Assembly: GCF_000775285.1 (NCBI RefSeq)
Contig: NZ_JJML01000008.1
Location: 89,031 to 153,030, forward strand
Length of the DNA: 64,000 nucleotides
Direction of reading: 5' to 3'
From: Neosynechococcus sphagnicola sy1
GTDB taxonomy: Bacteria > Cyanobacteriota > Cyanobacteriia > Neosynechococcales > Neosynechococcaceae
The notes under the pieces are model-generated. The model was not told the DNA's origin. It was given only the letters and a program-made list of their open reading frames with translations, and did not search any database. The position numbers were made by a program, and so were the translations under genes. Of the stretch, positions 45,512 through 57,500 are shown in pieces. Position 1 is the stretch's first letter. Each line of letters begins with the position of its first letter.

Positions 45512-46223
45512 GAATCCTTCAAAAGTTGAGCGCTACCTAAAAACAATTGAGAGCGACGTAATACCCTCGCGACTCCCCACCAGATGATGAATTATTGTAA
45601 TTGATTGACGCTGCCTGCTGTTCAGGATGCTAGCAGAGATGACTGGCTCTATCGGCAATAGTTCCAAAAATATTCCCTCATCCCCCTGGTTATCCCCGCA
45701 ATTTTCCTGACTCAGTGTTGCTCCTGACCCAGTCTCTCAGCCAATTGGGAAAGTTGCACACCAGATCTTGTCTGGTGCCGGACTTTCTAGTGCATTCTTG
45801 ATCCAGGTGGATGAGCAATAGTGTCAGAAATCGAGCTACCCCGTTGGCACAGTGATCTATCACTAGCAGATCCATGATGCCAGAGAGGCAGGATTTTGTA
45901 TCCTCAATGGGTTACCTGCGGTCAGACAAGGGGGCGTTAACCACAAACTGGAAAACTTGCTCAATGGATTGAAATTTGTTCACCCTATCTTCTAACTGAT
46001 CTACTCAATTTCCATAATTCTGTGTAATATCGCTGGTAGGTGAAATTAATATGAAAAATCCAGGTGTTTTCTGGATATTAACTAAATTTACGAGCTTACC
46101 TCAGCCTCTAGTGATCATCGGTTCCAGTTTAGAGTCAGCGATCGCTCCAGATGCGGTCAGCAATGTTGATCCCTGTTTGTCCTCACAAATTCTCCTAGAC
46201 GTTGTCTACTTGCGGAAGAAGTC
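45512..46223. other. Long intergenic region before the pil operon
   Basis: A gap of about 710 bases between the divergent Tic22-like and pilM genes. Short frames on both strands (up to 62 codons) show no family-like sequence. A -10-like TAATAT is at 46025-46030 before pilM without a clear -35. It presumably holds the pil operon promoter. Confidence 0.4.
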
Positions 46224-47332
46224 GTGGTTAGCATCTTAAAGAATCTATTGTCTAAGAAGACCAAGGGCATTGGCATTGAGCTAGCCCCTGATCGTGTCAA
46301 CATAGCACAGCTGCGAAAGCAGAGTTCTGGTTTCAAGCTGACGGCACTGACCACCATACCAATTCCTGAAGGCATGATTCAGGAGGGACAGATTACCGAT
46401 CCCACTGCCCTCGCCGAGTTAATTCAATCCGCTCTTTCAGAGATTAAGCTAAAAGTCAAGCGCATCGCCACTGCGATTCCAGGACGGGAAGCCGTCACTC
46501 GTTTGATTCCCGTGCCAGCGGAGCTGGATGACCGGGAGTTGCGGGAAATGGTCTTGAACCAGGAAGCAGGGCTGTATTTACCTTTTCCGCGTGAGGAGGC
46601 GGATGTCGATTATCAAAAGCTGGGGCTCTTTATTGATGAAGACGGGATTGAAAAGGTGCAGGTACTCTTGGTCGCTACTCGTAAAGAGGTGACCGATAGC
46701 TACATCAGTACTTTCCAGCAAGCTGGTTTAGAAATTGATGTCTTGGAGATCAGTAGCTTTTCGCTGATTCGTACCATTCGGGAACAGTTGCGTCAATTTG
46801 CGCCCCAGGAAGCCGTTGCCATCGTCGATGTGGAATTTGAAAGCACTGAGATATCTATTGTGGTGGATGGGGTACCTCAGTTTTCCCGAACAGTTCCCAT
46901 TGGCACCCATCAAATTCAAACGGCTCTGTCCCGTGCGATGAATCTCCCAGCCTCCAGAAATATGGAGGTGTTGCAGGGATTAACCATTCCAGTGAGTCCC
47001 ACTGATAGCATGAATACGGGTAAACTCAATGCCCCTAACCCTGGAATGTCTGCCATGATGCGGGTATTGGGTGAGTTGGCAGATGAGCTTCGCCGCTCGA
47101 TTGACTTTTACCTCAACCAGGGAGAAAACCTGGAGGTTGCCCAATTGCTGCTGGCTGGGCCAGGAGCCTCGATTGGGCAACTGGATGATTTTTTACTCAA
47201 CGTTTAAATTTACCGACGATACAAATCGATCCCGTGACCGCTCTCTCCTTGCAGGTTGAGCAGGATATTCCTCAGTTGCAGAGAGCGGGGCTGGGTGTTG
47301 TGTTGGGCTTAGGACTTCGGGAGGCGTGGTGA
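46224..47332 (+). CDS. pilM: Type IV pilus assembly protein PilM (frameshifted)
   Basis: Actin-like cytoplasmic protein that docks PilN in the type IV pilus alignment complex. It starts at a GTG and has the family blocks GIGIELAPDRVNIAQL, IPGREAVTRLIPVP, NQEAGLYLPFP and RSIDFYLNQG. The frame breaks at a run of six T (47189-47194). With seven T the product continues as DDFFTQRLNLPTIQIDPV to GLGVVLGLGLREAW and ends at a TGA at 47330-47332, two bases before pilN. This break is a missing base, unlike most others here, which are extra bases. The C-terminus is the normal PilM end. Confidence 0.9.
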
Positions 47333-47333
47333 G

Positions 47334-48212
47334 ATGTACGGTCTAGATATTAATTTCCTCAGCGATCGCCTGGAACGTCCTGAAGCCAGCGGTGGCATTA
47401 TTAGGGCGGTCAACCCGGAAAGTCCAGTTCCCTTAATTGCCGGAATTGCAACAGGGGTCTTGCTTCCTGTGGTGGTTGGCGGTCTCTGGTTGCTGCTGCA
47501 AAATCAAAATTCCAATTTAGAACAGCAACAAGCAGAACTAGATAACCAGCTAAAGAACTTGACGACTCAGCTCAAGGATGTGGCAGCTATTCGGTCTCAA
47601 ATTAGCCAGGTTACGGGGGATACAGACGCTTTAGTAGGTATCTTTAACCAGATTAAGCCTTGGTCTGCGTTGCTCCAAGATATTCGCGATCGCACCCCTC
47701 CCGGCATCCAAATTGCGGCTGTGAAACAGACCGAACCCCCGCCTGTCCCTGTTGTGTCAACCCCCTCCCCCTCTCCCAGTGCTTCTCCTAAAGCAGCGGC
47801 AGCAGGCGCACCTGCTACCCCGGCAGCTGCCACCCCAGCGGCACCGGCCACTCCAGCACCGCCGCCTCCCCCGCCCCCCATTGCCAATCTTGAAATTAGT
47901 GGAGTTGCCCGCTCCTTCAGTGATATCAATGACTTTATTCTGATCCTGCAACAGTCTCCCTTTTTACAAACGGGGACAACTCGGCTGATCAAGGCCGATC
48001 TGATCGATAACCCCACTCAGGTTGATTTGTCCAAGGCTCCCTTAGCAACGGGGGCAATTGTGAAGATGCCCAAAGTTGTTGCCTATACCATTCAGACCAG
48101 TCTTTCTGATGTACCAGCCTCTGAGCTGATCTCAGAATTAAATCGCAATGGTGCTGTCGGATTGGTCAGTCGGATCGAGACCCTCAAGACCAAAGGAGTA
48201 ATCAAGCCATGA
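47334..48212 (+). CDS. pilN: Type IV pilus assembly protein PilN
   Basis: Inner membrane protein of the pilus alignment complex, 292 residues. The N-terminus MYGLDINFLSDRLE is the PilM-binding motif, followed by one transmembrane helix (IAGIATGVLLPVVVGGLWLLL), a coiled coil and a ferredoxin-like periplasmic domain split by a long Ala/Pro-rich linker (about residues 140-182). The linker is a low-complexity insertion of the kind seen in cyanobacterial PilN. Its stop overlaps the pilO start by four bases. Confidence 0.92.
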   Translation: MYGLDINFLSDRLERPEASGGIIRAVNPESPVPLIAGIATGVLLPVVVGGLWLLLQNQNSNLEQQQAELDNQLKNLTTQLKDVAAIRSQISQVTGDTDALVGIFNQIKPWSALLQDIRDRTPPGIQIAAVKQTEPPPVPVVSTPSPSPSASPKAAAAGAPATPAAATPAAPATPAPPPPPPPIANLEISGVARSFSDINDFILILQQSPFLQTGTTRLIKADLIDNPTQVDLSKAPLATGAIVKMPKVVAYTIQTSLSDVPASELISELNRNGAVGLVSRIETLKTKGVIKP

Positions 48213-48982
48213 CAATGAGTGGAGATTTTGCTTCTCCAAGTGGGCAAGAGGCAGAGGCGTCCCCTAGCTATCCAACTGCCTTTGGGTTGACCCTCACCCC
48301 GATGGTCAGTGGCATCCTAGTGGCACTGCTCGGTTTGGCGGGTGCTGCCTATCTGCTCCTGAACTTTGTCCAACCCCTGTGGGTGCAAAGGCAAGATCTG
48401 GAGACCAATATTCAAACCAAGCAAGAACAGGTCAAGCGTCAGCAAGAAAGTTTAAAGCAGATTGCCCAAGTTAAAGGTGAGCTAGAAGCGGCTCAGCAAC
48501 GCCAGACGGAAGTATTCTCCTTGTTTGCGGATGAAGCAGAGCTGGAGACCCTACTACTTGATCTCAATCGGATTGTGAATACCCGCAAGGGTAAACTTGT
48601 GAGCTTTGTCCCAGCATCCAAGGTTCCAGAAATTGTCATTGATAGCTCTTTAGGTGCCGCCGTCAATGGCAAACTCAGGCGGCAAGTCTACAAAGTGCAA
48701 CTCGAAGGCAACTTTGATCAAACCCGACAAATTTTATTGACCCTAGAGCGTCTCCAGCCATTACTGGTGATGAAAAACTTGACATCGGTACTCGACTCCT
48801 CGGAGCAGAAACTTTTAATCGGCATGCAAGGGACCAAGCTGATTCCTGTAGGTCAGGCTGATACCAAGATCAAAACGGTGTTGGATCTGATTGCTTTGTT
48901 ACCCCTTGAGACGAAACCTAATCTAACTGCTCCAGTGGAGACGAAACCTAATCCGACTGCTCCAGTCCCTGCCAAACCCTAG
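48209..48982 (+). CDS. pilO: Type IV pilus assembly protein PilO
   Basis: Partner of PilN in the pilus alignment complex, 257 residues. It has one transmembrane helix (MVSGILVALLGLAGAAYLLLNFV), a coiled coil rich in Gln and Glu (LETNIQTKQEQVKRQQESLK) and a periplasmic domain (VYKVQLEGNFDQTRQILLTLERLQPLLV). The C-terminus carries a duplicated ten-residue unit, ETKPNxTAPV. As in other cyanobacteria no pilP follows, and pilQ is next. Confidence 0.9.
   Translation: MTMSGDFASPSGQEAEASPSYPTAFGLTLTPMVSGILVALLGLAGAAYLLLNFVQPLWVQRQDLETNIQTKQEQVKRQQESLKQIAQVKGELEAAQQRQTEVFSLFADEAELETLLLDLNRIVNTRKGKLVSFVPASKVPEIVIDSSLGAAVNGKLRRQVYKVQLEGNFDQTRQILLTLERLQPLLVMKNLTSVLDSSEQKLLIGMQGTKLIPVGQADTKIKTVLDLIALLPLETKPNLTAPVETKPNPTAPVPAKP
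48908..48967 (+). repeat. Two 30-base tandem repeats in the 3' end of pilO
   Basis: Units 48908-48937 and 48938-48967 differ at three positions and encode ETKPNLTAPV and ETKPNPTAPV. This is a recent in-frame duplication in the disordered tail. Confidence 0.85.
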
Positions 48983-49050
48983 GGAAAAGGGTATCGGCAA
49001 TTCCAGTCAGGCGCGCTTCGCAATTTGAATTAAGTTTGTGTGAGGAGAGA

Positions 49051-51553
49051 ATGGTGAGAAAATATACAGGGTTCAGTGGAATCATCCTTGGTGGTAGTGC
49101 TGCGTTACTCGCAACTCAACCTGCTTGGGCCGCAACTGCGGCCATCACATCTATCCAACTCCAGCCAACAGAGGATGGTCTCAGTCTACTTCTGGAAACA
49201 AGTACGGGACAATCGCCCCAAGTCTCGACAACTGGGGATGCTCATCAATGGGTGGCCGAGGTCGTCAATGCCCAACTGCGCTTACCCCATGGTGAAAGCT
49301 TTTACCAACAACATCCGATGCCGGGGATCTCAGCCGTCAGGGTAACGGCTCTTGATGCTAACCGTGTTCGGGTTAGCGTGGTCGGTGATCCTGAGACATC
49401 CTTGGGGAAAATGCTCCAATTGCAAAGTAGTAAGGGCTTACTCTTAAGTCTGTCCAACCCTCAACCCTCCCTGGAATCGGCCCCAGTAGTGGCTGCGGCA
49501 ACTGAGCAACCAGACCAAACCCCAACAACCACTGCTAGATCCACTGTCTCACCAGAGATTGCAAGTAATCCCGAATCAGCACCCACTTCTATCTCTGTAC
49601 CAACGTCCCCCACCCTCATTGCCCAAACGCCAGCAGTTCTGGTTCCCAATCCCAAAGTTACCGTGACGGGTTCGGGGGTTAACTCTGTTCCCACGATCGC
49701 CCAACCCTCCAATATTGTGATTCCCAATCCTAGGATTACCCTGGATGGTACTGGCTCAAACTCAACATCAGCACCCACACCCAGTGCAGCTCCGCCTACC
49801 TTGCCCAGGGCGATCGCACCGCCAGTGGGGGACATTGCAATTTCCAACATCGGTGGATTTACGAGTGTGATTGATCTGGGTACGAGCCAACGGGTGCCTC
49901 GCCTAGTTCTCAGAGATGCGCCAGTGCGAGAAGTACTCACCTTGCTGGCAAGAGCTGCGGGATTGAACGTTGCTTTTACAACGGAAGCACCCACCCGGCT
50001 AGGTCAGGCAACCTTGAATCAGGATTCATCCTCTGAAGGTCCCCGAATCTCGCTGGATATCGAGAATGAATCGATTCAAGATGTATTTAACCATGTCCTG
50101 CGGGTGAGTGGTCTTCAAGCCAATCGAGTCGGTCGCACCATTTTTGTGGGGGTGCGGCTACCCGTAGAGGCTCGCAATGTGGTCGTTCGTTCCCTGCGGC
50201 TCAATCAAGTCAGTGTGGTGGATGCCGCCAACTTTTTGAGTGCCCAGGGGGCAGAGACCCAGCAGCCGATCACTCGCGTTACCATCCAACAGGTGGGAAC
50301 TGGACTCAATGCGCGGGATGTAGAAATTCGTGAACCTGCCATTATTGCCCTAGCGGCTCGTGAGGGCACGGGTACCCTGTTGTTAACTGGATTGTCAATC
50401 GTGGCGGATGCGCGCACCAATACTATCACGTTGATTGGTGAGCCACAGAAGGTAGAAATGGCATCTAGCCTCCTAACACAACTGGATGCCCGAAAACGCC
50501 AAGTGATTGTCAATGTCAAGATTGTTGATGTCAACTTACTGGCTTTGAATGAATCGAGCAGTAGTTTTTCCTTTGGCATTAACGATAGCTTCTTTGTCTT
50601 TGACAAGGGAGCGGCAGTCTTAAATTTTGGGCCTTATAACCCCCCCCAGCGCATTATCAGCAACCACCAGTCTGATCAGCCCGACTACCGTTGCGAACCC
50701 CTACGCGTCGGGAACACCATTCCTAGGGCCACAGTTTTTTAACGCTGGTGGTGGTGTGCCCCAGGCTACAAGCCCACTCAGTCCAGGAACCCCCGGTGCC
50801 CCCGGCTTACAGAACTTTCAGTTGAGTCCCAGCGGCAACCCCCTGCAGCCGGGAATCACAGATTTTACACCGGGTACCGCTGACTCACCCAGCACCATTA
50901 CCTATGGTCTGCCCACCTTTTTCCGTTACCCCACCCAATTCCTATCTCAGCTCCAAGCCCAGGTTCAAAGTGGCAATGCTAAAATCCTTACCGATCCCAC
51001 CATGGTAGTTCAGGAGGGTGAGGAGGCTACCGTTGCCTTGACCCAAGAGGTTGTGGGCAATATTACCAATACCACCACCTCAACCAATTCCACATCGACT
51101 CAAACGGTGACCGCTAATATTGTCAATGCTGGGTTAACCCTCGATATCAAGATTGAGCGTATTGATGACAATGGCTTTGTTACCTTGACTGTCAATCCGA
51201 CTATCGCCACCATTGGCAGTACTCAGAACATTACCGTTGGTCGAGATACCAACCAAATCGCCCTCTTAAATACCAGAACCATCAGTTCTGGGCGCATCCG
51301 ACTTCGGGATGGGCAAACACTGATTCTGTCTGGGATCATTACGGAAGCCGATCGCACAACCGTCACCAAAGTCCCGATTTTAGGTGATATTCCGATTCTA
51401 GGAGCCTTGTTCCGTGCGACGAGCAAACAAAATGAGCGCCAAGAAGTTATCGTCATGTTGACGCCCCAAATCATGGATGATTCCGATCGCGCTACGTTTG
51501 GCTATGGCTACACACCAGGGCCAGAGGTGCGGCGGATCTTAAATCAGCCCTAA
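49051..51553 (+). CDS. pilQ: Type IV pilus secretin PilQ (frameshifted)
   Basis: Outer membrane secretin through which the pilus passes, about 834 residues. It has a signal peptide, an N-terminal AMIN domain for peptidoglycan binding, a Pro/Ser/Thr-rich linker, secretin N domains (VLRDAPVREVLTLLARAAG, SLDIENESIQDVFNHVLR) and the C-terminal secretin domain (LTLDIKIERID, RDGQTLILSGIITE, VPILGDIPILGALFR). The frame breaks at a run of eight C (50640-50647). With seven C the sequence reads YNPPSALSATTSLISP and continues. The ATG 49051 is preceded by GAGGAGA, which decides the start. It ends the pilMNOQ operon. Confidence 0.9.
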
Positions 51554-51597
51554 ACGAGACAATTGTTCTTACCCATGACACGAAGTCACAGGCAGCC

Positions 51598-53646
51598 GTG
51601 AGTTTCAAGTTTATCTCTGGATGGCGACGGCACTGGTCAGCAGCAAGGCTGGATGTCAGATCGGGTCGTCTGGAGAAATCGGAACTCTTGGTGATTGCCA
51701 TCACAGCAGTGGTGGTCAGTGGCGTACTCTTAGGAATGCGTCAACTCGGCTGGCTACAACCGATGGAGCTGCTGGCCTATGACCAAATGGTGCGGCTCCG
51801 TCATGATCGGGGGCCTGATCCTCGCCTATTGGTGGTGGGAATTACGGAAGATGACATCAATCACTTTGCCAAGCGGTGGCCGCTGCCGGATCAAGTACTG
51901 GCAGACGCGATCGCGCGCATACAGTTGCACCAACCCAGGGCAATTGGTTTAGATATCTGGCGGAATGTGCCGAATGAACCGGGACATCAAGCATTGCTGC
52001 GGCAATTTCAGGCTCCTAATGTATTTGTGATTACGAAGATTGGAGATGTGCCGCCACCGCCCAGTTTCCTCCAAGCGAAAAACCAGATTGGTTCCAATGA
52101 TGTTGCCATTGATCCAGATGGGGTGTTACGGCGTAACCTCCTGTTCCCCTCCACCAATGACCCAGTCTATCTGCCCTTTTCGGAAGATGGGGTTTTCTAT
52201 GCCTTATCTTTGAGATTGGCGCTAGCCTATTTAGCCGTGGAGGGGATCTATCCTCAAGCCAGTCCTACCAATCCTAATTACTTAAAGTTGGGTCGTGCGG
52301 TGTTTGTTCCCCTGCGATATCATGCCGGCGGATACCAAAACATTGATGCCGCCCGCAACGATCAAGATGTCAGAGGCTATCAATCTTTGATCAACTACGG
52401 ATCGCGCAATCCAGCACCTCAAGTGTCTTTGAGAGCCTTATTGGAAGGGAAGGTCAGCCCTGATCTGATTCAGAACAAGATTGTGCTAGTCGGCGCGGTT
52501 GCTCTGAGTACCAAGGATTTATTTCTAACGCCCTATAGTGCCGGAGACACCTCAAAGAATGCGGTGATGCCAGGGGTGATGATCCACGCCCAGGCAATTA
52601 GCCAAATTTTAGATGCAGCCCACGGTCAGCAAACGCTGTTCTGGTTCTGGCCGGAATGGGCAGAGGTGGTTTGGATTATTGGCTGGACTCTGATGGGGGG
52701 AGGGTTAGCATGGCTAATTCAACATCCTATGAGCCTTGGTCTCAGTGGTGTACTCATGCTGGGAGTTCTGCTGGGGATCACATTTTCAATCTTCACCCAG
52801 GACGGATGGATCCCCTTGGCCGCTCCGGGGTTGGGGGTGGTAATGATGGGAATCGCGTTAGTTACCTATCGCGCCTATCAAGCACAACAGCAACAGCAGA
52901 TCGTCATGACCCTCCTGGGTCAAAATGCCTCCCCCGCGATCGCTGCTGCTTTGTGGCATGACAGAGATAAACTCCTAAAATCCGGCAAGTTGCCGGGGCA
53001 AAAACTGACTGCGAGTATCCTGTTTACGGATGTAGTGGGCTTCAGTACAATTTCTGAGCAGGTGAGTCCGGAATTTCTGCTGGAGTGGTTGAATGAATAC
53101 TTGGCAATGCTGACACGGGAAGTTCTGACGCACCACGGCATCATCAACAAGTTTACAGGTGATGGCATTATGGCAGTGTTTGGCGTTCCGGTCGCACGGA
53201 CAACGGCTGCAGAAATTGCAAATGATGCAATAGAGGCGGTGCATTGTGCATTAGCGATGGAGCGTCGGCTTCAGGAACTCAATCAGATCTGGCAAACACA
53301 AGGTCGGACAGCGATTAAGATGCGCGTCGGAATTTACACAGGTCCCGTCGTCGTGGGGAGTCTTGGGAGTAAAGATCGGTTGGAGTATGGGGTGATTGGG
53401 GACAGTGTCAACATTGCGTCTCGGCTGGAGAGCTGCCAAAAAGAACGTCAAGTCGGTATTTGCCGGGTCTTAATCGCGGAAGAGACCCTCGTACATCTTC
53501 AAGAACAATTTTGTGTGGAACCCTGGGGATTAATGGAGTTGAAAGGGAAGCAGCAGATGGTGAATGTCTATCGGGTGGTAGCGGTGCAGGAAAATTCTTT
53601 AACGCCTAAAAATTCTGAGGAAAGCAGCTCACCTCTGCAAGCCTAG
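51598..53646 (+). CDS. CHASE2-domain class III adenylate cyclase
   Basis: Membrane cyclase of 682 residues. An N-terminal helix (LLVIAITAVVVSGVLLGM) leads to an extracytoplasmic CHASE2 sensor domain (about 50-345). Three transmembrane helices follow, then the cyclase domain. The metal-binding aspartates are D478 (FTDVVGFS) and D522 (GDGIMAVFG). NKFTGDG provides the adenine-selecting lysine, EYGVIGDSVNIASRLE the aspartate and the transition-state Asn and Arg. All catalytic residues are thus present, and it should make cAMP. It starts at a GTG and stands upstream of DUF928 and the CHAT gene on the same strand. Confidence 0.9.
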   Translation: MSFKFISGWRRHWSAARLDVRSGRLEKSELLVIAITAVVVSGVLLGMRQLGWLQPMELLAYDQMVRLRHDRGPDPRLLVVGITEDDINHFAKRWPLPDQVLADAIARIQLHQPRAIGLDIWRNVPNEPGHQALLRQFQAPNVFVITKIGDVPPPPSFLQAKNQIGSNDVAIDPDGVLRRNLLFPSTNDPVYLPFSEDGVFYALSLRLALAYLAVEGIYPQASPTNPNYLKLGRAVFVPLRYHAGGYQNIDAARNDQDVRGYQSLINYGSRNPAPQVSLRALLEGKVSPDLIQNKIVLVGAVALSTKDLFLTPYSAGDTSKNAVMPGVMIHAQAISQILDAAHGQQTLFWFWPEWAEVVWIIGWTLMGGGLAWLIQHPMSLGLSGVLMLGVLLGITFSIFTQDGWIPLAAPGLGVVMMGIALVTYRAYQAQQQQQIVMTLLGQNASPAIAAALWHDRDKLLKSGKLPGQKLTASILFTDVVGFSTISEQVSPEFLLEWLNEYLAMLTREVLTHHGIINKFTGDGIMAVFGVPVARTTAAEIANDAIEAVHCALAMERRLQELNQIWQTQGRTAIKMRVGIYTGPVVVGSLGSKDRLEYGVIGDSVNIASRLESCQKERQVGICRVLIAEETLVHLQEQFCVEPWGLMELKGKQQMVNVYRVVAVQENSLTPKNSEESSSPLQA

Positions 53647-53807
53647 TGACCGTGCTGATCTGTCCCCGCCGACGGACATCGGCAACCAACACCTAAAGTG
53701 ATGGGTTCAGGGGTCTGGGTTGCAGGAGGTCTCTTCTCAGTTTCTAAGTTCTAGCCATCTGTACTGAATCTTCCGATTGGTCTGTAACGTGTAAGGATTT
53801 ATTCCGT

Positions 53808-54536
53808 ATGCCATTGAAACTATTTTCTCCCCATTTCCTCAGAACTTGTATCGGTCTCTCTCTCAATGCCTTGGTGGTAGTTTTGCCCCTAGTGGCGGTG
53901 GCGCAGCAGTTTAGTCCTCCCCCGCCTGGTAGCTTTAAGCCCCCTCGCTCCAGTCTACCGGAACGCCGAGAGGGGGCAGGGACTCGTGGCCCCTGTATCA
54001 AGGGTGATAAGGCATTAACTCCAATCATGCCGCAAACCAATCCTGCCTTGACCGTGAGTGCCTATCCCTCCTTCTTCTGGTATGTGCCCACGACCCCTGC
54101 TAAGATTGCTGAGTTAGTGGTCTTAGATGAAAATGATCAGGAACTCTACAAAACCACATTACCATTGACCGGAAAGCCTGGAATTCTAAGCTTTTCCATG
54201 CCTCAAACTGGGACTCAACCCTTAGAAGTCGGTCAAACCTACCATTGGCAGTTTTCCATTGTGTGTAGCCCCCAAGAGCCTTCTGAAAATGCGTTTGTGG
54301 AAGGCTGGATTCAGCGAGTGGAAACAACTCCAGCACTCTTGAGCCAGTTAAAGGCAGCCAAACCACGTCAGTACGCAGCGGTCTATGCAGCGACAGGGAT
54401 TTGGGATGATGCCCTGACAACCTTGGCTCAACTCCGACTCCAGCGTCCGGGTGACCCTACAGTGGTGAACGACTGGGTAACTCTGCTAAAGTCTGTAGAA
54501 CTTGGGCATCTCGCCCAAGAACCCTTGTTACCCTAG
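53808..54536 (+). CDS. DUF928 family secreted protein
   Basis: Protein of 242 residues with a signal peptide (LSLNALVVVLPLVAVAQQ) and a DUF928 domain: PERREGAGTRGPCIKG, LTVSAYPSFFWYVP, QTYHWQFSIVCSPQEPSEN and VEGWIQRVE. Its function is not known. In cyanobacteria DUF928 genes are often found near CHASE2 cyclases, CHAT proteins and two-partner secretion genes, as here. Two cysteines (in GPCIKG and SIVCSP) may form a disulfide in the periplasm. The CHAT gene begins 56 bases downstream. Confidence 0.86.
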   Translation: MPLKLFSPHFLRTCIGLSLNALVVVLPLVAVAQQFSPPPPGSFKPPRSSLPERREGAGTRGPCIKGDKALTPIMPQTNPALTVSAYPSFFWYVPTTPAKIAELVVLDENDQELYKTTLPLTGKPGILSFSMPQTGTQPLEVGQTYHWQFSIVCSPQEPSENAFVEGWIQRVETTPALLSQLKAAKPRQYAAVYAATGIWDDALTTLAQLRLQRPGDPTVVNDWVTLLKSVELGHLAQEPLLP

Positions 54537-54592
54537 TAGAAATGGATCAGGGGGATTCTTGAACTGATTGATTGCAGAGGGCACCATTAGCT

Positions 54593-57500
54593 GTGAAACA
54601 GTTGGGTTTGCTGCTAACATTCTTACCCCTATGGCTCCTCCTGCTCCCAGAACTAGCCCAGGCTCAATCCATCACAGCAGCACCCGATGGTACGGGTTCC
54701 CTCATCATCCTCCAGGGTAACCGCTATGACATCACTGGGGGGCAGCGCTCAGGGGACGGCAACAATCTTTTTCATAGCTTTTCCCAGTTTGATCTCAATC
54801 CGGGGGAGGTGGCCAATTTTCTCTCCACCCCCACCATTCAAAATATCCTGGGGCGAGTAACAGGGGGAAGTCCCTCGGTGATTCAAGGCTTGATCCAAGT
54901 CACCGGAGGATCTTCTAACTTATATCTTATGAATCCCGCTGGGATTATTTTTGGTGCCAACGCCCGTCTGGATGTGCCAGGTTCATTTACAGCCACAACG
55001 GCTAATGGCATTGGCTTGGGCGATCGCTGGTTCAATGCGGTCGGGAGCAATCACTACCCGGATCTGGTGGGCATCCCTAACAGCTTTGCCTTCACCATGC
55101 AACAACCCGGCAGTATTATTAACGCTGGAGATTTAGAGGTTTTCCAGGGAAGGACGCTGACTCTGGTGGCTGGAACCGTTGTTAGCACAGGACAGCTCAG
55201 TGCTCCCGGCGGCCAGGTAGTGGTCGCTACAGTTCCAGGGGAAAGCTGGGTACATCTAAGTCAGCCAGGGATGGTGTTGAGTCTAGAAATAGAGAGTGGA
55301 AATGCTCTCTCGACGCAGGTTCCCGACCTGCCAACCCTCGCCCCCCTCACGTTACCGCAACTCTTGACGGGTGGAAATAGCAATCATGCCACTGGCTTGA
55401 CCTTGAATGCCGATGGGTCGGTTCAGCTCACAGGGTCAGGGCTGCGGGTGGAGACCGGGGATGTCACAGCAACGGATGTCACGGCTGGGACGGCTCACCT
55501 CCAAGCCAGCAACAACCTCACCCTCCCTGACAGTCAACTGCACACTACGGGTGATCTGAATCTCTTCGCCCAAAACACGGTGCGGATTCGGGATAGCATT
55601 GCCCAACCTTTCTTGGCAGTGGTCGGGGGAGATCTGACCATTCGGGGCAACCAACAAATTGATATCTTGGCGCTCAATCATCCGGATACGGTGCCGTTTC
55701 AGGTGGGAGGAAACCTTTCTCTGGTGAGTGATGGCCTGATTGCCGCTGATACCTATATGACGAGTGGCGGCAACATCCGGTTTTTGACTCTTACGGGTGA
55801 GCCGGGTCGGATAGTCAGTTTCTCTGACCCTGTGATGACGGCTACTGGTGACGTTAGCCTCGGTGACTACACAGGAGTTTCGCTCAAGGTGGTTGCTGGC
55901 GGCAATATTTCCTATGGCACAATTGTGATTGATGGGATTGATCCCGATGTTGACCCTACCCAACCGGCACTATTCTTCACCGCTGGCGGCTCGATTATGG
56001 GGAGTGGCAAGGTCTCTACCACTGTACCGGGTGGCGGATTGCTGGTTGATTTTCAGGCAGCTCAGAATATTCTCACGAGCGAGATCACAACCCAGGGAGG
56101 TAGTATTACCTTCAACAGCGACAAGGGGCAAATCACTGTTGAGGGGGCATTACGAGCAGGGTCTTTCATTGGCGATGGAGAAGATATCAGCCTCTCTGCC
56201 ATGGGAGACATTAGCACCCAAGGCGTCAGAAGTCGATCGAGGCAGGGGAACGGAGGCAATATTAGTCTGACCAGTCTGGCAGGCAGTATTGATACAACAG
56301 GCGAAGATCTCCTCACCGCTGCCGCGAATGGAATGGGTGGCACCATTACCCTTACTGCTGCTGACACGATTCTCACGAGTAATCTTTTGTCATCGGGGGG
56401 GCTAGGTGGTGGTGCTATTACTCTTTCTAGTACAAATGGTGCGATCGATACCAGCACTGGGGTATTAGATAGTTCCTCGACGGCCGGGGATGCTGGGGCG
56501 ATCGCCCTCAATGCCACAACCAGCGTTAAAACCGGCAATCTCACCGCGGTTTCAACCGCTGATACCGCAGCCAATGGGGGCACCATTCTGGTGCAGGCAG
56601 GGAAGGGACTGGTGACCAGTGATCTCAATACGAGTTCGGTCGCGGGTCAGGGAGGAGCAATTACCCTGAGTGCCGCTGGTCAACTTGTTACGGGCAACCT
56701 CGTATCCACGGGGTCGCTGGGGGGTGGCAGTCTAACGGTGAGTAGCCAGCTGGGTTCCGTTGCCACGGGCAACCTCAATACGAGTTCTGAGCAGGGGAGC
56801 GGGGGCGGTATCGCTCTGACTAGTCTGGGAAGTGTCACAACGGGCAATGTGGCTTCATTTTCCACGGCGGCAGCGGCGGGAAGTGGGGGCAATGTTCGGG
56901 TGCAAGCAACTGGGGCAGTTCTCATGGGTGCAGTGAATACCAGTTCTGCTGCCAGTAACGGTGGGTCTGTAAGCATCGGTATGGGGGAAACCAATCCCAC
57001 AGCGATTATGGTTGACTCTATTAATACCCAAAGTTTTGGCTTCGGCCAAGGCGGAAGTGTTGCCCTGAACTCCGCATCTTGGGTGCGGGTGACCGGCAGT
57101 TTCCTGGATCAAAATGGCATCCTTGCCAGCATCTCCACCGCTGGGAAGTCTGGAGGGGGAGTGATCGCTTTGACCGCCCAAGGTGGCGGGATCAACCTAC
57201 CCTTTGTGATGGGGGATGCAACGGTGAATGGGACAGCAGCAGCCCTGACCACAGGGGTCAACAATACAATTTCCCCCTTCCAGAGCTTCACAGCGTCCTA
57301 TCTCCAGGGACAACCACCTAGTGAGATTGCCATTACGTTGTCCCCCCCAGAGCCTATCCCAGCTGCATCAGCTGTCCCCACACCCGTTCCTGAACCAGGG
57401 GTGGGGATTGCCCAAGATTTGCAACAACAAACCCCTGTTGCCGAGGTGCAAACCACCGATAGCGCCACCCCATTCCAGCAGCAGGCAGCAACGGCGGATG

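Noticed and set aside
46051..46239. A 62-codon plus-strand frame overlapping the start of pilM
   Set aside because: There is no family-like sequence or ribosome-binding site, and it runs into pilM in another frame.
47752..47951. Alternative frames in the repetitive GC-rich part of pilN
   Set aside because: They are low-complexity artefacts of the Ala/Pro linker.
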